Source: a virus. Taken from it: a stretch of 55,426 bases of DNA. Under the pieces are notes generated by a model. The model saw nothing but the letters and a program-made list of their open reading frames with translations, was not told the origin of the DNA and searched no databases. Positions 17,156 to 25,049 of this stretch are shown piece by piece; the stretch's first letter is position 1, and each line of letters starts with the position of its first letter. The stretch lies in the IMG/VR virus record IMGVR_UViG_3300008261_000237, positions 1 to 55,426 of that record, one strand, 5' to 3'. Position numbers and translations under genes: made by a program.

Positions 17156-18430
17156 ATGGCACAGTGGAATAAGAATACACAAGATTATCTAAATCAAGAG
17201 AGAAGTCTCTTTGAGGTCTTTAATATTGCAGATCACTGGGGAAACCAGACGGACTGGAGACCTCAATTTACCAACAATGACAGATTAAAAATATCTCCAT
17301 ATCAAACAGTGTTTTTTAACACCTTCCAGTATGGTAAAGAGACTGATGTATGGGATGAAAGAATAGTTGGAGTAGGAACTGCAGCTCACAATACAGCATC
17401 TAGTAATGTGATAATGCAAGTTGGATCGACTGCAGGAAGTAAAGTTATTAGACAAACCAAGAATGTGATGAGATACATTCCTGGTAGGGGTGCAACTCTA
17501 GCATTTGCAATTCGTCTTACTACACCACAGGTAGGTATTCGCAGAAGATTTGGATTGTTTGATGAATATAATGGTGCATACTTTGAGGATGACGGAGGAA
17601 CATACTCTTATGTTATTCGTAGTAGTGTAACTGGAATTGTTTCAGAAACTAGAGTGTATAGGGATGATTGGAATGGTGAAAAGTTTGATGGTAATGGATA
17701 TACAGGAGTTGTTGCAGATCCAACAAAACAACAAATGATCTCTATCAATTATGAATGGTATGGTGCTGGAATTGTAGAATTTGCTTGGTTGATAAAGAAC
17801 GAAACTATCCCAAGTCATACTTTTGAGAACTCAAATACTAATACTGGAGTTTGGTGCTCTACTCCATTCTTACCAATTAGACTTGAGATTGAAAATGTAA
17901 CTGGTGTTGCAGGAAATCATTACCTATACCAGGGTTCTAATTCTCTTATTCAGGAAGGAGAACCAGAGAAACTTGGAACTCTTTTGAGTATATCCAATCC
18001 CATCACAGGGACAACGATGCCATCTTCAGATACATTCTATCCAATTATAAGTATTCGTTTGAAGTCCAATAATCTAACTGGTGTAATGCTTTTAAGGTCA
18101 CTACAAGCAGCAACCAATGATAATACAAACATTTATTGGAAACTTCTTCAGAATGCAACATTGACTGGAGGAACTTGGGTAGATCATCCCGATCCAAACT
18201 CTTTTATGCAGTATAATATTACTCAAACTGCAGTATCTGGTGGAAGTGATCTTTTGAGTGGTTTTGTCGTTGCAGGTACTTCTTCATTAATTGATCTTGA
18301 TGTTAGAGCAGCACTTCAGTTGGGTAGAAGTGGTATTGGAACAATCAGTGATACTTATACTCTTGCTTGTGCAAGTCCTAATACTAACAAAAAAGCACTT
18401 GCAGCATTGAACTGGATTGAACAGAGGTAA
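17156..18430 (+). CDS. Virion structural protein with WYGAG module
   Basis: A 424-residue protein with no T4 gene at this position (T4 goes directly to gene 21). It is probably a cyanophage-specific virion protein, perhaps a head fibre or decoration. Residues about 97-245 share a conserved order with residues 1000-1300 of the giant protein at 55: RQTKNVMRYIPGRGA, FGLFDEYNGAYFEDDGG, NYEWYGAGIVEF and LPIRLEIENV. It starts two bases after the preceding stop. No membrane segment or enzyme motif is seen. Confidence 0.65.
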   Translation: MAQWNKNTQDYLNQERSLFEVFNIADHWGNQTDWRPQFTNNDRLKISPYQTVFFNTFQYGKETDVWDERIVGVGTAAHNTASSNVIMQVGSTAGSKVIRQTKNVMRYIPGRGATLAFAIRLTTPQVGIRRRFGLFDEYNGAYFEDDGGTYSYVIRSSVTGIVSETRVYRDDWNGEKFDGNGYTGVVADPTKQQMISINYEWYGAGIVEFAWLIKNETIPSHTFENSNTNTGVWCSTPFLPIRLEIENVTGVAGNHYLYQGSNSLIQEGEPEKLGTLLSISNPITGTTMPSSDTFYPIISIRLKSNNLTGVMLLRSLQAATNDNTNIYWKLLQNATLTGGTWVDHPDPNSFMQYNITQTAVSGGSDLLSGFVVAGTSSLIDLDVRAALQLGRSGIGTISDTYTLACASPNTNKKALAALNWIEQR

Positions 18431-18440
18431 TTATTAAAAT

Positions 18441-18448
18441 AATAAATA
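18441..18448 (+). promoter_or_regulatory. Late promoter octamer AATAAATA before the 18473 gene
   Basis: Late-like octamer 24 nt before the ATG. Confidence 0.5.
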
Positions 18449-18472
18449 ACTAATAAGGTCTTTATTATACAA

Positions 18473-18742
18473 ATGCAAAGAACTAAAATAATTACAACTG
18501 AGATTGCAATGCCAACTACTGCTGGTACTGCATCAAGTATTAGTGAAGCTACCTGCGTAAGACTATATAACGGTTCTGGTGCTGCTGCCACTGTAAGTAT
18601 TTCTACTGCTGTTGGTGCTGCATCAACTTTAACATTCACAATGCCAACTGGAACTGTTGAATTCTTACAAAAACTTCCGACTGATGTAATTTTTGCATCT
18701 GCAAATACTGTTAAAGCAGCAAAAGTAGGATTCACTAACTAA
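18473..18742 (+). CDS. Small beta-rich virion protein
   Basis: An 89-residue protein of alternating beta pattern (CVRLYNGSGAAATVSIST, STLTFTMPTGTVEFLQKLP), with Ala and Thr abundant and no membrane segment. It sits between the 424-residue virion protein and gp21, behind its own late octamer. It is probably a small structural protein, such as a decoration or fibre component. Function unknown. Confidence 0.6.
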   Translation: MQRTKIITTEIAMPTTAGTASSISEATCVRLYNGSGAAATVSISTAVGAASTLTFTMPTGTVEFLQKLPTDVIFASANTVKAAKVGFTN

Positions 18743-18747
18743 GAACA

Positions 18748-19398
18748 ATGAAACTAATCACAGAAGAAATCGAAAAGGTTAAAGTTATTACCGAAGAAAA
18801 GAACGGTAAAAAATCTCTTTTTATTGAAGGAATTTTCCTCCAAGCAGACAAACCAAACAGAAACAAGAGACTCTATGAAATGAGAACTCTTGAGAGAGAG
18901 GTTAAAAGGTATAATGAAAACTTTATCCAAAAAGGTCGTGCTCTTGGAGAACTTGGACATCCCGATGGTCCAACTGTAAATCTTGATAGAGTTTCACACA
19001 AAATTTGTGAACTTTATAGAAGTGGAAGTAATTTCGTAGGAAAAGCAAAAATCCTTGAAACTCCAATGGGTAAAATTGCTTCTTCTCTTCTTGGTGAAGG
19101 AGTAATGCTTGGTGTTTCTTCTCGTGGTGTTGGTTCATTGATGCCAACCAATGAAGGATATTCAGTTGTTGGTGAAGATTTTATGTTAGCAACTGCAGCA
19201 GATATTGTTGCAGATCCTTCAGCACCTGATGCTTTTGTATCTGGAATTATGGAAGGCAAGGAGTGGGTTTGGGAAGGTGGAATTCTTCGTGAGCAACTTG
19301 CACAGAAGACTTATAAGAGAATAAATACATTAGTTGATCAAAAAATTCTTGATGAGCAGAAGCTAAATTTGTTCCAAGAATTTTTATCAAATCTTTGA
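18748..19398 (+). CDS. gp21: Prohead core protease gp21
   Basis: A 216-residue serine protease of the T4 gp21 family (T4 212 residues). The His block GELGHPDGPTVNLDRVSH and the Ser block LGVSSRGVGSL carry the likely catalytic His and Ser. It cleaves the scaffold, the capsid protein and the targeting peptides of internal proteins after I/L-x-E. Several proteins in this window carry such sites. It directly precedes gp22, as in T4. Confidence 0.92.
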   Translation: MKLITEEIEKVKVITEEKNGKKSLFIEGIFLQADKPNRNKRLYEMRTLEREVKRYNENFIQKGRALGELGHPDGPTVNLDRVSHKICELYRSGSNFVGKAKILETPMGKIASSLLGEGVMLGVSSRGVGSLMPTNEGYSVVGEDFMLATAADIVADPSAPDAFVSGIMEGKEWVWEGGILREQLAQKTYKRINTLVDQKILDEQKLNLFQEFLSNL

Positions 19399-19400
19399 TT

Positions 19401-19408
19401 TATAAATA
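19401..19408 (+). promoter_or_regulatory. Late promoter octamer TATAAATA before gp22
   Basis: Exact late consensus 40 nt before the ATG at 19449. A GGAGAG ribosome site follows at 19439-19444. Confidence 0.7.
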
Positions 19409-19448
19409 AATATAGATTTTAGATATATAGTAAAATCGGAGAGTTCAA

Positions 19449-19538
19449 ATGTCCCGTGGTAAAAACTTACAAGAAATGGAAACCTTGGTGGTCCTACTCC
19501 AGAAAATTATAAGTCTACAGATGATTCTGCAAAGCTGA
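19449..19538 (+). pseudogene. gp22: N-terminal fragment of gp22, out of frame with the rest
   Basis: The ATG at 19449, with a good ribosome site, gives MSRGKNLQEMETL, which looks like the normal gp22 start. This frame ends at a TGA within 30 codons. Meanwhile LGGPTPENYKSTDDSAKLKT, typical of gp22 residues a little further on, is encoded in another frame from about 19484. A short out-of-frame deletion at about 19480-19486 explains both. Confidence 0.55.
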
Positions 19539-19555
19539 AGACTCCTGGTGCAACT

Positions 19556-20539
19556 TTGGCACAAGTTAAGGATGTTGTAAATAAGGGTGCTAAGTCTGCA
19601 GACCCAATGAAAGCAATGAAAGAGGAGTCCGAAGACGAAGATGAAGAACTCGTAGAAGATGAGTACGAACTCGAAGAAGGTGAAGAAGAACTAGAAGAAG
19701 CAGCATCATGTGAAGATGATGAAGATGAAGATGAAGAAGAAGAAGATGATGAAGAAGATGGTGAAGAAGAAGACGGCAAGAAGAAGAAAATGAAAGAGGC
19801 ATTTATTGCCATTGAGAATGAAATTCAAGAAGATGTTGATGCTTTACTCTCTGGTGAAGATTTATCAGAAGAGTTTAGAGACAAAGCAAGAACAATCTTC
19901 GAAGCAGCACTAAATGCTAGAACTCAACAAATCGAAGAAGCAATTCTTACGCATTATGAAGAGAAACTAGCAGAAGAAGTTGCTGAACTTGAGGAAGCAC
20001 TAGAAGAAAGACTTGATGCTTATCTTGAGTATGTTGCTGATGAGTGGATTCAGGAGAATGCAATTGCAATCGAAAGAGGAATTCAATCTCAAGCAACTGA
20101 ATCATTCCTTATGGGTCTGAAAGGACTTTTTGAAGAACATTATGTAACAATCCCTGAAGATAAATATGATGTGCTTGAAAGCATGGTAGAAAAACTTGAT
20201 GAAATGGAGTCAAAACTCAACGAGCAAATCGAAAGAAATGTTGCTCTAAATAAGAGACTAGCAGAATCAGTAACTGACGTAATTTTTGCGGAAGTTTCTG
20301 AAGGACTTGCACTTTCACAGAAAGACAAGCTCGCTTCTCTTGCAGAAAATGTTGAGTTTGGTAGTGAAGAAGACTATCGTGAGAAACTAGTAACTTTGAG
20401 GGAATCATATTTCCCATCAAATGTAGTTACTCAAAGAGACAATCAAGACTATATGGCAGAGGAGACTGACTACTCACAACCAGTTACTGGAACAATGGGT
20501 GCTTATCTCCAAGCACTTGAAAGAGTTTCTAAAAAGTGA
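19556..20539 (+). CDS. gp22: Prohead core scaffold gp22 (N-terminus disrupted)
   Basis: About 327 residues from a nominal TTG; the frame is open further upstream, to about 19463, without a normal start. An extremely acidic block (mostly Glu and Asp, residues about 22-78) precedes KKKKMKEAFIAIENEIQEDV and long coiled-coil helices, and the end GAYLQALERVSKK is typical of T4-like gp22. It is the main scaffold of the prohead, degraded by gp21. The true start seems to be the ATG at 19449 with a frame-shifting loss between, so as written the protein would be truncated. See the finding on the gp22-gp23 locus. Confidence 0.8.
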   Translation: MAQVKDVVNKGAKSADPMKAMKEESEDEDEELVEDEYELEEGEEELEEAASCEDDEDEDEEEEDDEEDGEEEDGKKKKMKEAFIAIENEIQEDVDALLSGEDLSEEFRDKARTIFEAALNARTQQIEEAILTHYEEKLAEEVAELEEALEERLDAYLEYVADEWIQENAIAIERGIQSQATESFLMGLKGLFEEHYVTIPEDKYDVLESMVEKLDEMESKLNEQIERNVALNKRLAESVTDVIFAEVSEGLALSQKDKLASLAENVEFGSEEDYREKLVTLRESYFPSNVVTQRDNQDYMAEETDYSQPVTGTMGAYLQALERVSKK

Positions 20540-21444
20540 TTTTTATATCTGTAAGTACTGACCCATCAGCAACTGGTGCTGCAGGTTTCAGTGGTTCAGC
20601 ATCATCTCCTGTTGCTGGTTTTGACCCAGTTCTAATTTCACTCATTCGTCGTTCAATGCCTAACTTGGTCGCATATGACCTCGCAGGTGTTCAACCAATG
20701 AATGCTCCAACTGGTCTTATCTTCGCAATGCGTTCGAAGTATACAAACCAGAACGGAACAGAAGCATTCTTCAACGAAGCAGATACCGCATTCTCAGGTC
20801 AGAATGCTGGATTTGGTAATACCGCAGGAGCAACTGGTGTTGCTGCTGGTTTCGGTACTACTGCACAGTCTGGTGCAAACCCAGGTCTTCTTAACCCAAC
20901 TGCATCTCCTGCTGGATCCTACAATGTAGGTCAAGGTATGAGCACTGCTGAGTCAGAAGCACTTGATGGTTCTGGTTCTGGTGCATTCAACGAGATGGCA
21001 TTCTCAATCGAGAAAGTCACCGTTACTGCAAAGTCCAGAGCACTCAAGGCTGAGTACTCACTAGAGCTTGCACAAGACCTTAAGGCAATCCATGGTCTAA
21101 ATGCTGAGGCTGAGTTGGCAAACATTCTCTCAACAGAGATTCTTGCTGAAATCAACCGTGAAGTTATCAGAACCATCTACAAGATTGCTGAACAGGGTGC
21201 AACTCTAAACACAGCAACTTCAGGTATCTTCGACCTAGACGTTGACTCCAACGGTCGTTGGTCAGTTGAGAAGTTCAAGGGTCTTATCTTCCAAATCGAG
21301 CGTGATGCAAACCAGATTGCACAAAGAACTCGTAGAGGAAAGGGCAACATGACTGCCCATATGTACCTCTCCAGATGGTACGTGCAGTTGGTGAGAATAG
21401 CTTCCAGCCAAAAATCGGATTTAAGACCCGTTATGGTATCGTAG
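20536..21444 (+). pseudogene. gp23: Major capsid protein gp23, N-terminal and central part (disrupted)
   Basis: The frame opens at a GTG overlapping the gp22 stop and enters gp23 sequence abruptly at VAGFDPVLISLIRRSMPNLV, with YDLAGVQPMNAPTGLIFAMR next. T4-like gp23 carries some tens of residues before this point, including the N-terminal part removed by gp21; they are missing here. The frame follows gp23 well to FQIERDANQIAQRTRRGKGN, then reads unrelated residues to a stop. The remaining C-terminus is found in another frame from 21354. The gene as given cannot make a working capsid protein. Confidence 0.85.
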
Positions 21445-21542
21445 CAAACCCATTTGCAGAAGGAACCAACGCAGGTCTAGGTCGTCTTGAGGCAAACACC
21501 AACCGTTACTACAGAAGAGTACGTGTTGACAACCTAATGTGA
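21354..21542 (+). pseudogene. gp23: Major capsid protein gp23, C-terminal fragment in another frame
   Basis: Reading from 21354 gives CPYVPLQMVRAVGENSFQPK and continues through IGFKTRYGIVANPFAEGTNA to the end RRVRVDNLM and TGA at 21540-21542. This is the classic C-terminus of T4-like gp23. It lies in a different frame from the upstream part, and the segment normally between RRGKGN and CPYVPL (from memory about 80-100 residues) is absent. Confidence 0.85.
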
Positions 21543-21562
21543 TTCATCACTAAGGAAATTGA

Positions 21563-21587
21563 GGGGGTCTGCGGACCCCCTTTTTTT
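21563..21587 (+). terminator. Intrinsic terminator after gp23
   Basis: Perfect 7-bp stem GGGGGTC / GACCCCC with a TGCG loop, followed by seven T. Confidence 0.9.
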
Positions 21588-21592
21588 ATGCA

Positions 21593-21600
21593 AATAAATA
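21593..21600 (+). promoter_or_regulatory. Late promoter octamer AATAAATA before gp3
   Basis: Late-like octamer immediately after the terminator and 26 nt before the gp3 GTG. Confidence 0.5.
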
Positions 21601-21626
21601 GTTAAAAATAATTTTGGGATTAAAAG

Positions 21627-22181
21627 GTGTCAGAAACTTCATTACCACTACAAAGGCAGTTAAGTAATAGAAATTTTTTAACAACTACTGGATTTAAATT
21701 CTCTTTAGCAAAATATCCAAAGGTTGATTTTTTTTCTAATACTGCACTGATTCCATCAATAAGTTTGGGAGTTGCTGCTCAACCATCTTACTTAAAAGAT
21801 ATCCCAATTCCAGGTGATAAATTGAGTTATGATGATTTTTCTTTGGACTTTCTTGTAGATGAAAATTTTGAAAATTACTTATTAGTACATAACTGGTTAA
21901 GAGGATTTGGTTATCCATTTTCAGTCGAAGAATATAAACAACTATTAGATGCAGATACCTTAAATCCAGGAAAACAAAATGCTATGAGTGGTCAATCGGA
22001 TGGAACTCTGGTTGTTTACAATAGTAGTTTCCAACCAATTGTAAATGTTTCATTTAAGGGTTTATTTCCAGTTTCTCTTTCAACAATTAGCTTTGATGCG
22101 AAAGATTCCAATGCTAATTACATTACAGCATCAGTAACATTCAAATACACAATTTACGATATTAAAAAACTTGACTTATGA
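21627..22181 (+). CDS. gp3: Tail completion and sheath stabiliser gp3
   Basis: A 184-residue protein starting at a GTG. In cyanophages the gene after 23 is gene 3, and the sequence pattern fits what I recall of that family: QRQLSNRNFLTTTGFKFSLA, KYPKVDFFSNTALIPSISLG, PGDKLSYDDFSLDFLVDENF. T4 gp3 (176 residues) ends the tail tube. The fold pattern is close to tail-tube proteins such as gp19, so a tube-like terminator role fits. The stop overlaps the uvsY ATG (22178). Confidence 0.65.
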   Translation: MSETSLPLQRQLSNRNFLTTTGFKFSLAKYPKVDFFSNTALIPSISLGVAAQPSYLKDIPIPGDKLSYDDFSLDFLVDENFENYLLVHNWLRGFGYPFSVEEYKQLLDADTLNPGKQNAMSGQSDGTLVVYNSSFQPIVNVSFKGLFPVSLSTISFDAKDSNANYITASVTFKYTIYDIKKLDL

Positions 22182-22606
22182 ATATTGATGAAATTCAAAC
22201 ATTATGGGAAGAAGATTCAAAATTAGACCCAGATAACCTTCATTCTGAGTCCATAAAGATACCTTCTTTACATTCAAAATATTATAAAATTTATAATAAT
22301 ATTCTCTTATTAAAAAAGATGGAAGAGAATAAATTCAAAATACTAAAAAAAGAAAAATGGTTGTACTACACTGGCAAAGCAGATCCAGAAGTATATAAAG
22401 AAAATCCATTCGATCATAAGGTATTAAAACCAGATATAGATAAGTATATGGATGCAGATGAAGAAATCATTAAGTCTGTGTCTAAAATTGAATATTTTCA
22501 GACAATGTTAAATTATTTGGATAGTATTTTAAAAACAATATTAAATAGAACCTACCAAATAAAAAACGCAATTGAATTCATGAGATTTACTGCTGGATAT
22601 GACTGA
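22178..22606 (+). CDS. uvsY: Recombination mediator UvsY
   Basis: A 142-residue helical protein matching T4 UvsY (137 residues) in length and in the conserved core around KWLYYTGKADPEVYKENPFD, followed by acidic and helical segments up to FMRFTAGYD. UvsY loads the recombinase UvsX onto gp32-coated single strands. The gene overlaps gp3 upstream and uvsW downstream (22599), so the three are coupled. Confidence 0.85.
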   Translation: MNIDEIQTLWEEDSKLDPDNLHSESIKIPSLHSKYYKIYNNILLLKKMEENKFKILKKEKWLYYTGKADPEVYKENPFDHKVLKPDIDKYMDADEEIIKSVSKIEYFQTMLNYLDSILKTILNRTYQIKNAIEFMRFTAGYD

Positions 22607-24062
22607 CATTAAAATTAGAAAAAAGAACGAAATATATTTAACAATAACTGCCGATCCACATATTCATCAGGAACTAAGTGATTATTTTACATTTGATGTT
22701 CCTGGTGCAAAGTTTATGCCTCAGTATAGAAGTAAGTACTGGGATGGAAAAATACGTTTGTTCTCAACAGCAACTGGTGAAATATATGTTGGTCTTTTAG
22801 ATAAAATTATTTCTTGGGCAAAAAAATCAAACTATACAATTGAGTTTGAAAATAATAAGTTTTATGGAACTCCTTTTGAAGAAAATGATAGTGTTTCTTA
22901 TGAAGGAGTCAAAGATTATATGACTCGTATCTCTAACCATAAACCAAGGGATTACCAAATTGATGCAGTATATGATGCACTTAAATATAATCGTAAACTT
23001 TTAATTTCTCCTACTGCTTCTGGTAAGTCATTGATGATTTATTCGATTGTCAGATACTTTGCAGAAAGAGATCAAAAGATACTTCTAGTGGTCCCTACAA
23101 CGTCCCTGGTCGAACAAATGTTCAAAGACTTCCAGGATTATGGTTGGAATGCAGAAGACTACTGCCACCGCATCTATAGTGGTCGTGAGAAGACGAGTTC
23201 AAATCCAGTTACTATTACTACATGGCAATCTATTTACAAACTACCAAGAACTTTTTATGAATCTTTTGACGTAGTGATTGGAGATGAGGCTCACCAATTC
23301 AAATCTAAATCATTAGTTGGTATTATGACAAAAATGGATAATACCAAGTATAGATTTGGATTCACTGGAACTTTGGATGGTTCACAGACACATAAATGGG
23401 TCTTAGAGGGTTTGTTTGGTCCATCTTATAAAGTAACACAGACTAAAGAACTCATTGAAAAAGGACATCTATCAAAATTACAAATAAAAGTCCTTCTATT
23501 AAAACATAGTGAACATCAGTTCAATGAATATGAAGAAGAAATTCAGTATTTGATTGGACATGAAAAGAGAAATAAGTTTATTAAAAATCTTGCTTTAGAT
23601 TTAAAAGGAAACACTTTAGTTCTTTTCAATAGAGTAGAAACTCATGGAGTGCCAATTTTCAATCTCATAAATAATTCTGCTTCAAAAAATAGAAAAGTAT
23701 TTTTTGTTTATGGTGGTGTTGATGCCGAAGAGAGAGAAAAAGTAAGAGAAATTACAGAAAAAGAGTCTGATGCAATTATTGTTGCATCTTATGGAACTTT
23801 CTCAACAGGAGTAAATATTAAAAACTTACATAATGTAATATTTGCTTCACCTTCAAAGTCAAGAATTAGGAATCTCCAATCCATTGGAAGAGTTTTAAGG
23901 AAAGGAGATAATAAGTCAAAAGCAATTCTTTATGATATTGCAGATGATATTACATACAAGTCTAAAAAAAATTATACTTTAAATCATTTAATTGAAAGGA
24001 TCAAAATTTATAACGAAGAGAATTTTAATTATGAAGTATTACAAATCAACTTTAAAGAGTAA
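22599..24062 (+). CDS. uvsW: RNA-DNA/branched-DNA helicase UvsW
   Basis: A 487-residue superfamily 2 helicase (T4 503 residues). After the N-terminal UvsW-specific domain (KFMPQYRSKYWDGKIRLFST) come Walker A SPTASGKSLM (residues about 137-146), the DEAH box VIGDEAHQFKS (about 226), the FGFTGTLDG motif III and the C-terminal motif QSIGRVLRKGDNKSKA. It remodels recombination intermediates and R-loops and helps switch from origin-dependent to recombination-dependent replication. Confidence 0.95.
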   Translation: MTDIKIRKKNEIYLTITADPHIHQELSDYFTFDVPGAKFMPQYRSKYWDGKIRLFSTATGEIYVGLLDKIISWAKKSNYTIEFENNKFYGTPFEENDSVSYEGVKDYMTRISNHKPRDYQIDAVYDALKYNRKLLISPTASGKSLMIYSIVRYFAERDQKILLVVPTTSLVEQMFKDFQDYGWNAEDYCHRIYSGREKTSSNPVTITTWQSIYKLPRTFYESFDVVIGDEAHQFKSKSLVGIMTKMDNTKYRFGFTGTLDGSQTHKWVLEGLFGPSYKVTQTKELIEKGHLSKLQIKVLLLKHSEHQFNEYEEEIQYLIGHEKRNKFIKNLALDLKGNTLVLFNRVETHGVPIFNLINNSASKNRKVFFVYGGVDAEEREKVREITEKESDAIIVASYGTFSTGVNIKNLHNVIFASPSKSRIRNLQSIGRVLRKGDNKSKAILYDIADDITYKSKKNYTLNHLIERIKIYNEENFNYEVLQINFKE

Positions 24063-24070
24063 TTATAAAC

Positions 24071-24460
24071 ATGGAAGAAGAGTTTTATGCTGTTATTAAA
24101 TTAATCTCAGGAGAAGAAATATTTTCAAAGGTCTGTCCTTGTGAAGAAGATGAACGCACATTGTTGATACTTGATAATCCTGTTACAATAGAATCTGTCA
24201 ATCTTAAACAGTTTGGACTTACTGGAGTCAAAGTTAATCCTTGGATTAAATTTACTGATGATTCAATGTTTATTATCAATATGGACAAAGTATTAACTAT
24301 GTCTGAAGTGACAGATGAAGATATTCTTAAAATGTATAATAAGTACGTTAAGAAAAAGACTAGAGAATCTAATGCATCGAAACCAACATCAGATATGGGA
24401 TACTTGTCATCTATTGCTGATGCTAGAATATATCTAGAGAAGTTATATAAACAAAATTAA
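24071..24460 (+). CDS. Small Sm-like cyanophage protein (first of three relatives)
   Basis: A 129-residue protein starting MEEEFYAVIKLISGEEIFSK, with a five-strand small-barrel pattern: LISGEEIFSKV, RTLLILDNPVTIE, NPWIKFTDDSMFIINMDKVL, then a helical tail. The order of SGEE, NPV and a final hydrophobic strand resembles Sm/LSm-like small barrels and recurs in the proteins at 31937 and 32265. Cyanophage relatives exist from memory. It may bind RNA, which is inference. It lies between uvsW and the late sigma factor. Confidence 0.6.
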   Translation: MEEEFYAVIKLISGEEIFSKVCPCEEDERTLLILDNPVTIESVNLKQFGLTGVKVNPWIKFTDDSMFIINMDKVLTMSEVTDEDILKMYNKYVKKKTRESNASKPTSDMGYLSSIADARIYLEKLYKQN

Positions 24461-24477
24461 AGTACAATATAACTATC

Positions 24478-24497
24478 AAACTCCACAGAGTTATTTT
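24478..24497 (+). repeat. 20-nt motif, inverted near-copy at 54298-54317
   Basis: The core AACTCCACAGAGTT is itself a 5-bp inverted repeat with a CACA centre. The reverse complement of the whole 20 bases matches 54298-54317 at 19 of 20 positions. Both copies lie in intergenic DNA beside promoter or terminator signals. Confidence 0.45.
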
Positions 24498-24515
24498 ACA
24501 CATTAAACGGAACCC

Positions 24516-24545
24516 TTGTCAACTTCTGGAAAATAGTGTTATAAT
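24516..24545 (+). promoter_or_regulatory. Sigma70-like promoter before gp55
   Basis: -35 TTGTCA at 24516-24521, 18-nt spacer, -10 TATAAT at 24540-24545, 33 nt before the gp55 ATG. A host-type promoter fits a gene needed before late transcription. Confidence 0.7.
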
Positions 24546-24578
24546 ACAAACATTAAATGCACTTTAACCAACCCAATA

Positions 24579-25049
24579 ATGAGTAAAGAAAGAAAAAACC
24601 CCCATTACGTTAATAATAAAGAATTCCATTTGGCACTTATTGAGCATAAGAAGAAAGTTGACGTAGCAAAAAAGAAAGGACTACCACCTCCGAGGATTTC
24701 GAACTACCTTGGTGATTGTTTTTTGAAAATTGCCAATCACTTATCTTATCGTCCCAACTTTGTTAATTACATGTTTAGGGAAGATATGATTTCTGATGGG
24801 GTTGAAAACTGCGTTCATTATATTAATAATTTTGATACAGAGAGAACAAATCCATTTGCATACTTTACTCAGATTGTTTACTATGCATTCCTGAGGAGAA
24901 TTCATAAAGAGAAAAAGCAGATGGAAATAAAAGAAAAAATTATTGAAAGAAGTGGTTATGACCAAGTATTTTCTGTTGATGGTGACAGAATGAATAGTTC
25001 CGAGTACAATAGCATTAAGGACAATATTCAAATTAAATTGTATCAATGA
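24579..25049 (+). CDS. gp55: Late transcription sigma factor gp55
   Basis: A 156-residue sigma subunit (T4 gp55, 185 residues). The central block MFREDMISDGVENCVHYINN and FDTERTNPFAYFTQIVYYAF match sigma region 2 as kept in T4-like late sigma factors, preceded by a basic N-terminus. It directs host RNA polymerase to TATAAATA late promoters, which abound in this window. It has its own sigma70-like promoter, and its stop overlaps the gp47 ATG. Confidence 0.92.
   Translation: MSKERKNPHYVNNKEFHLALIEHKKKVDVAKKKGLPPPRISNYLGDCFLKIANHLSYRPNFVNYMFREDMISDGVENCVHYINNFDTERTNPFAYFTQIVYYAFLRRIHKEKKQMEIKEKIIERSGYDQVFSVDGDRMNSSEYNSIKDNIQIKLYQ

Noticed and set aside
19507-19812. Minus-strand frame of mostly Ser
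   Set aside because: It is the antisense of the Glu/Asp-rich block of gp22; repeated GAA/GAT codons read backwards give Ser codons.
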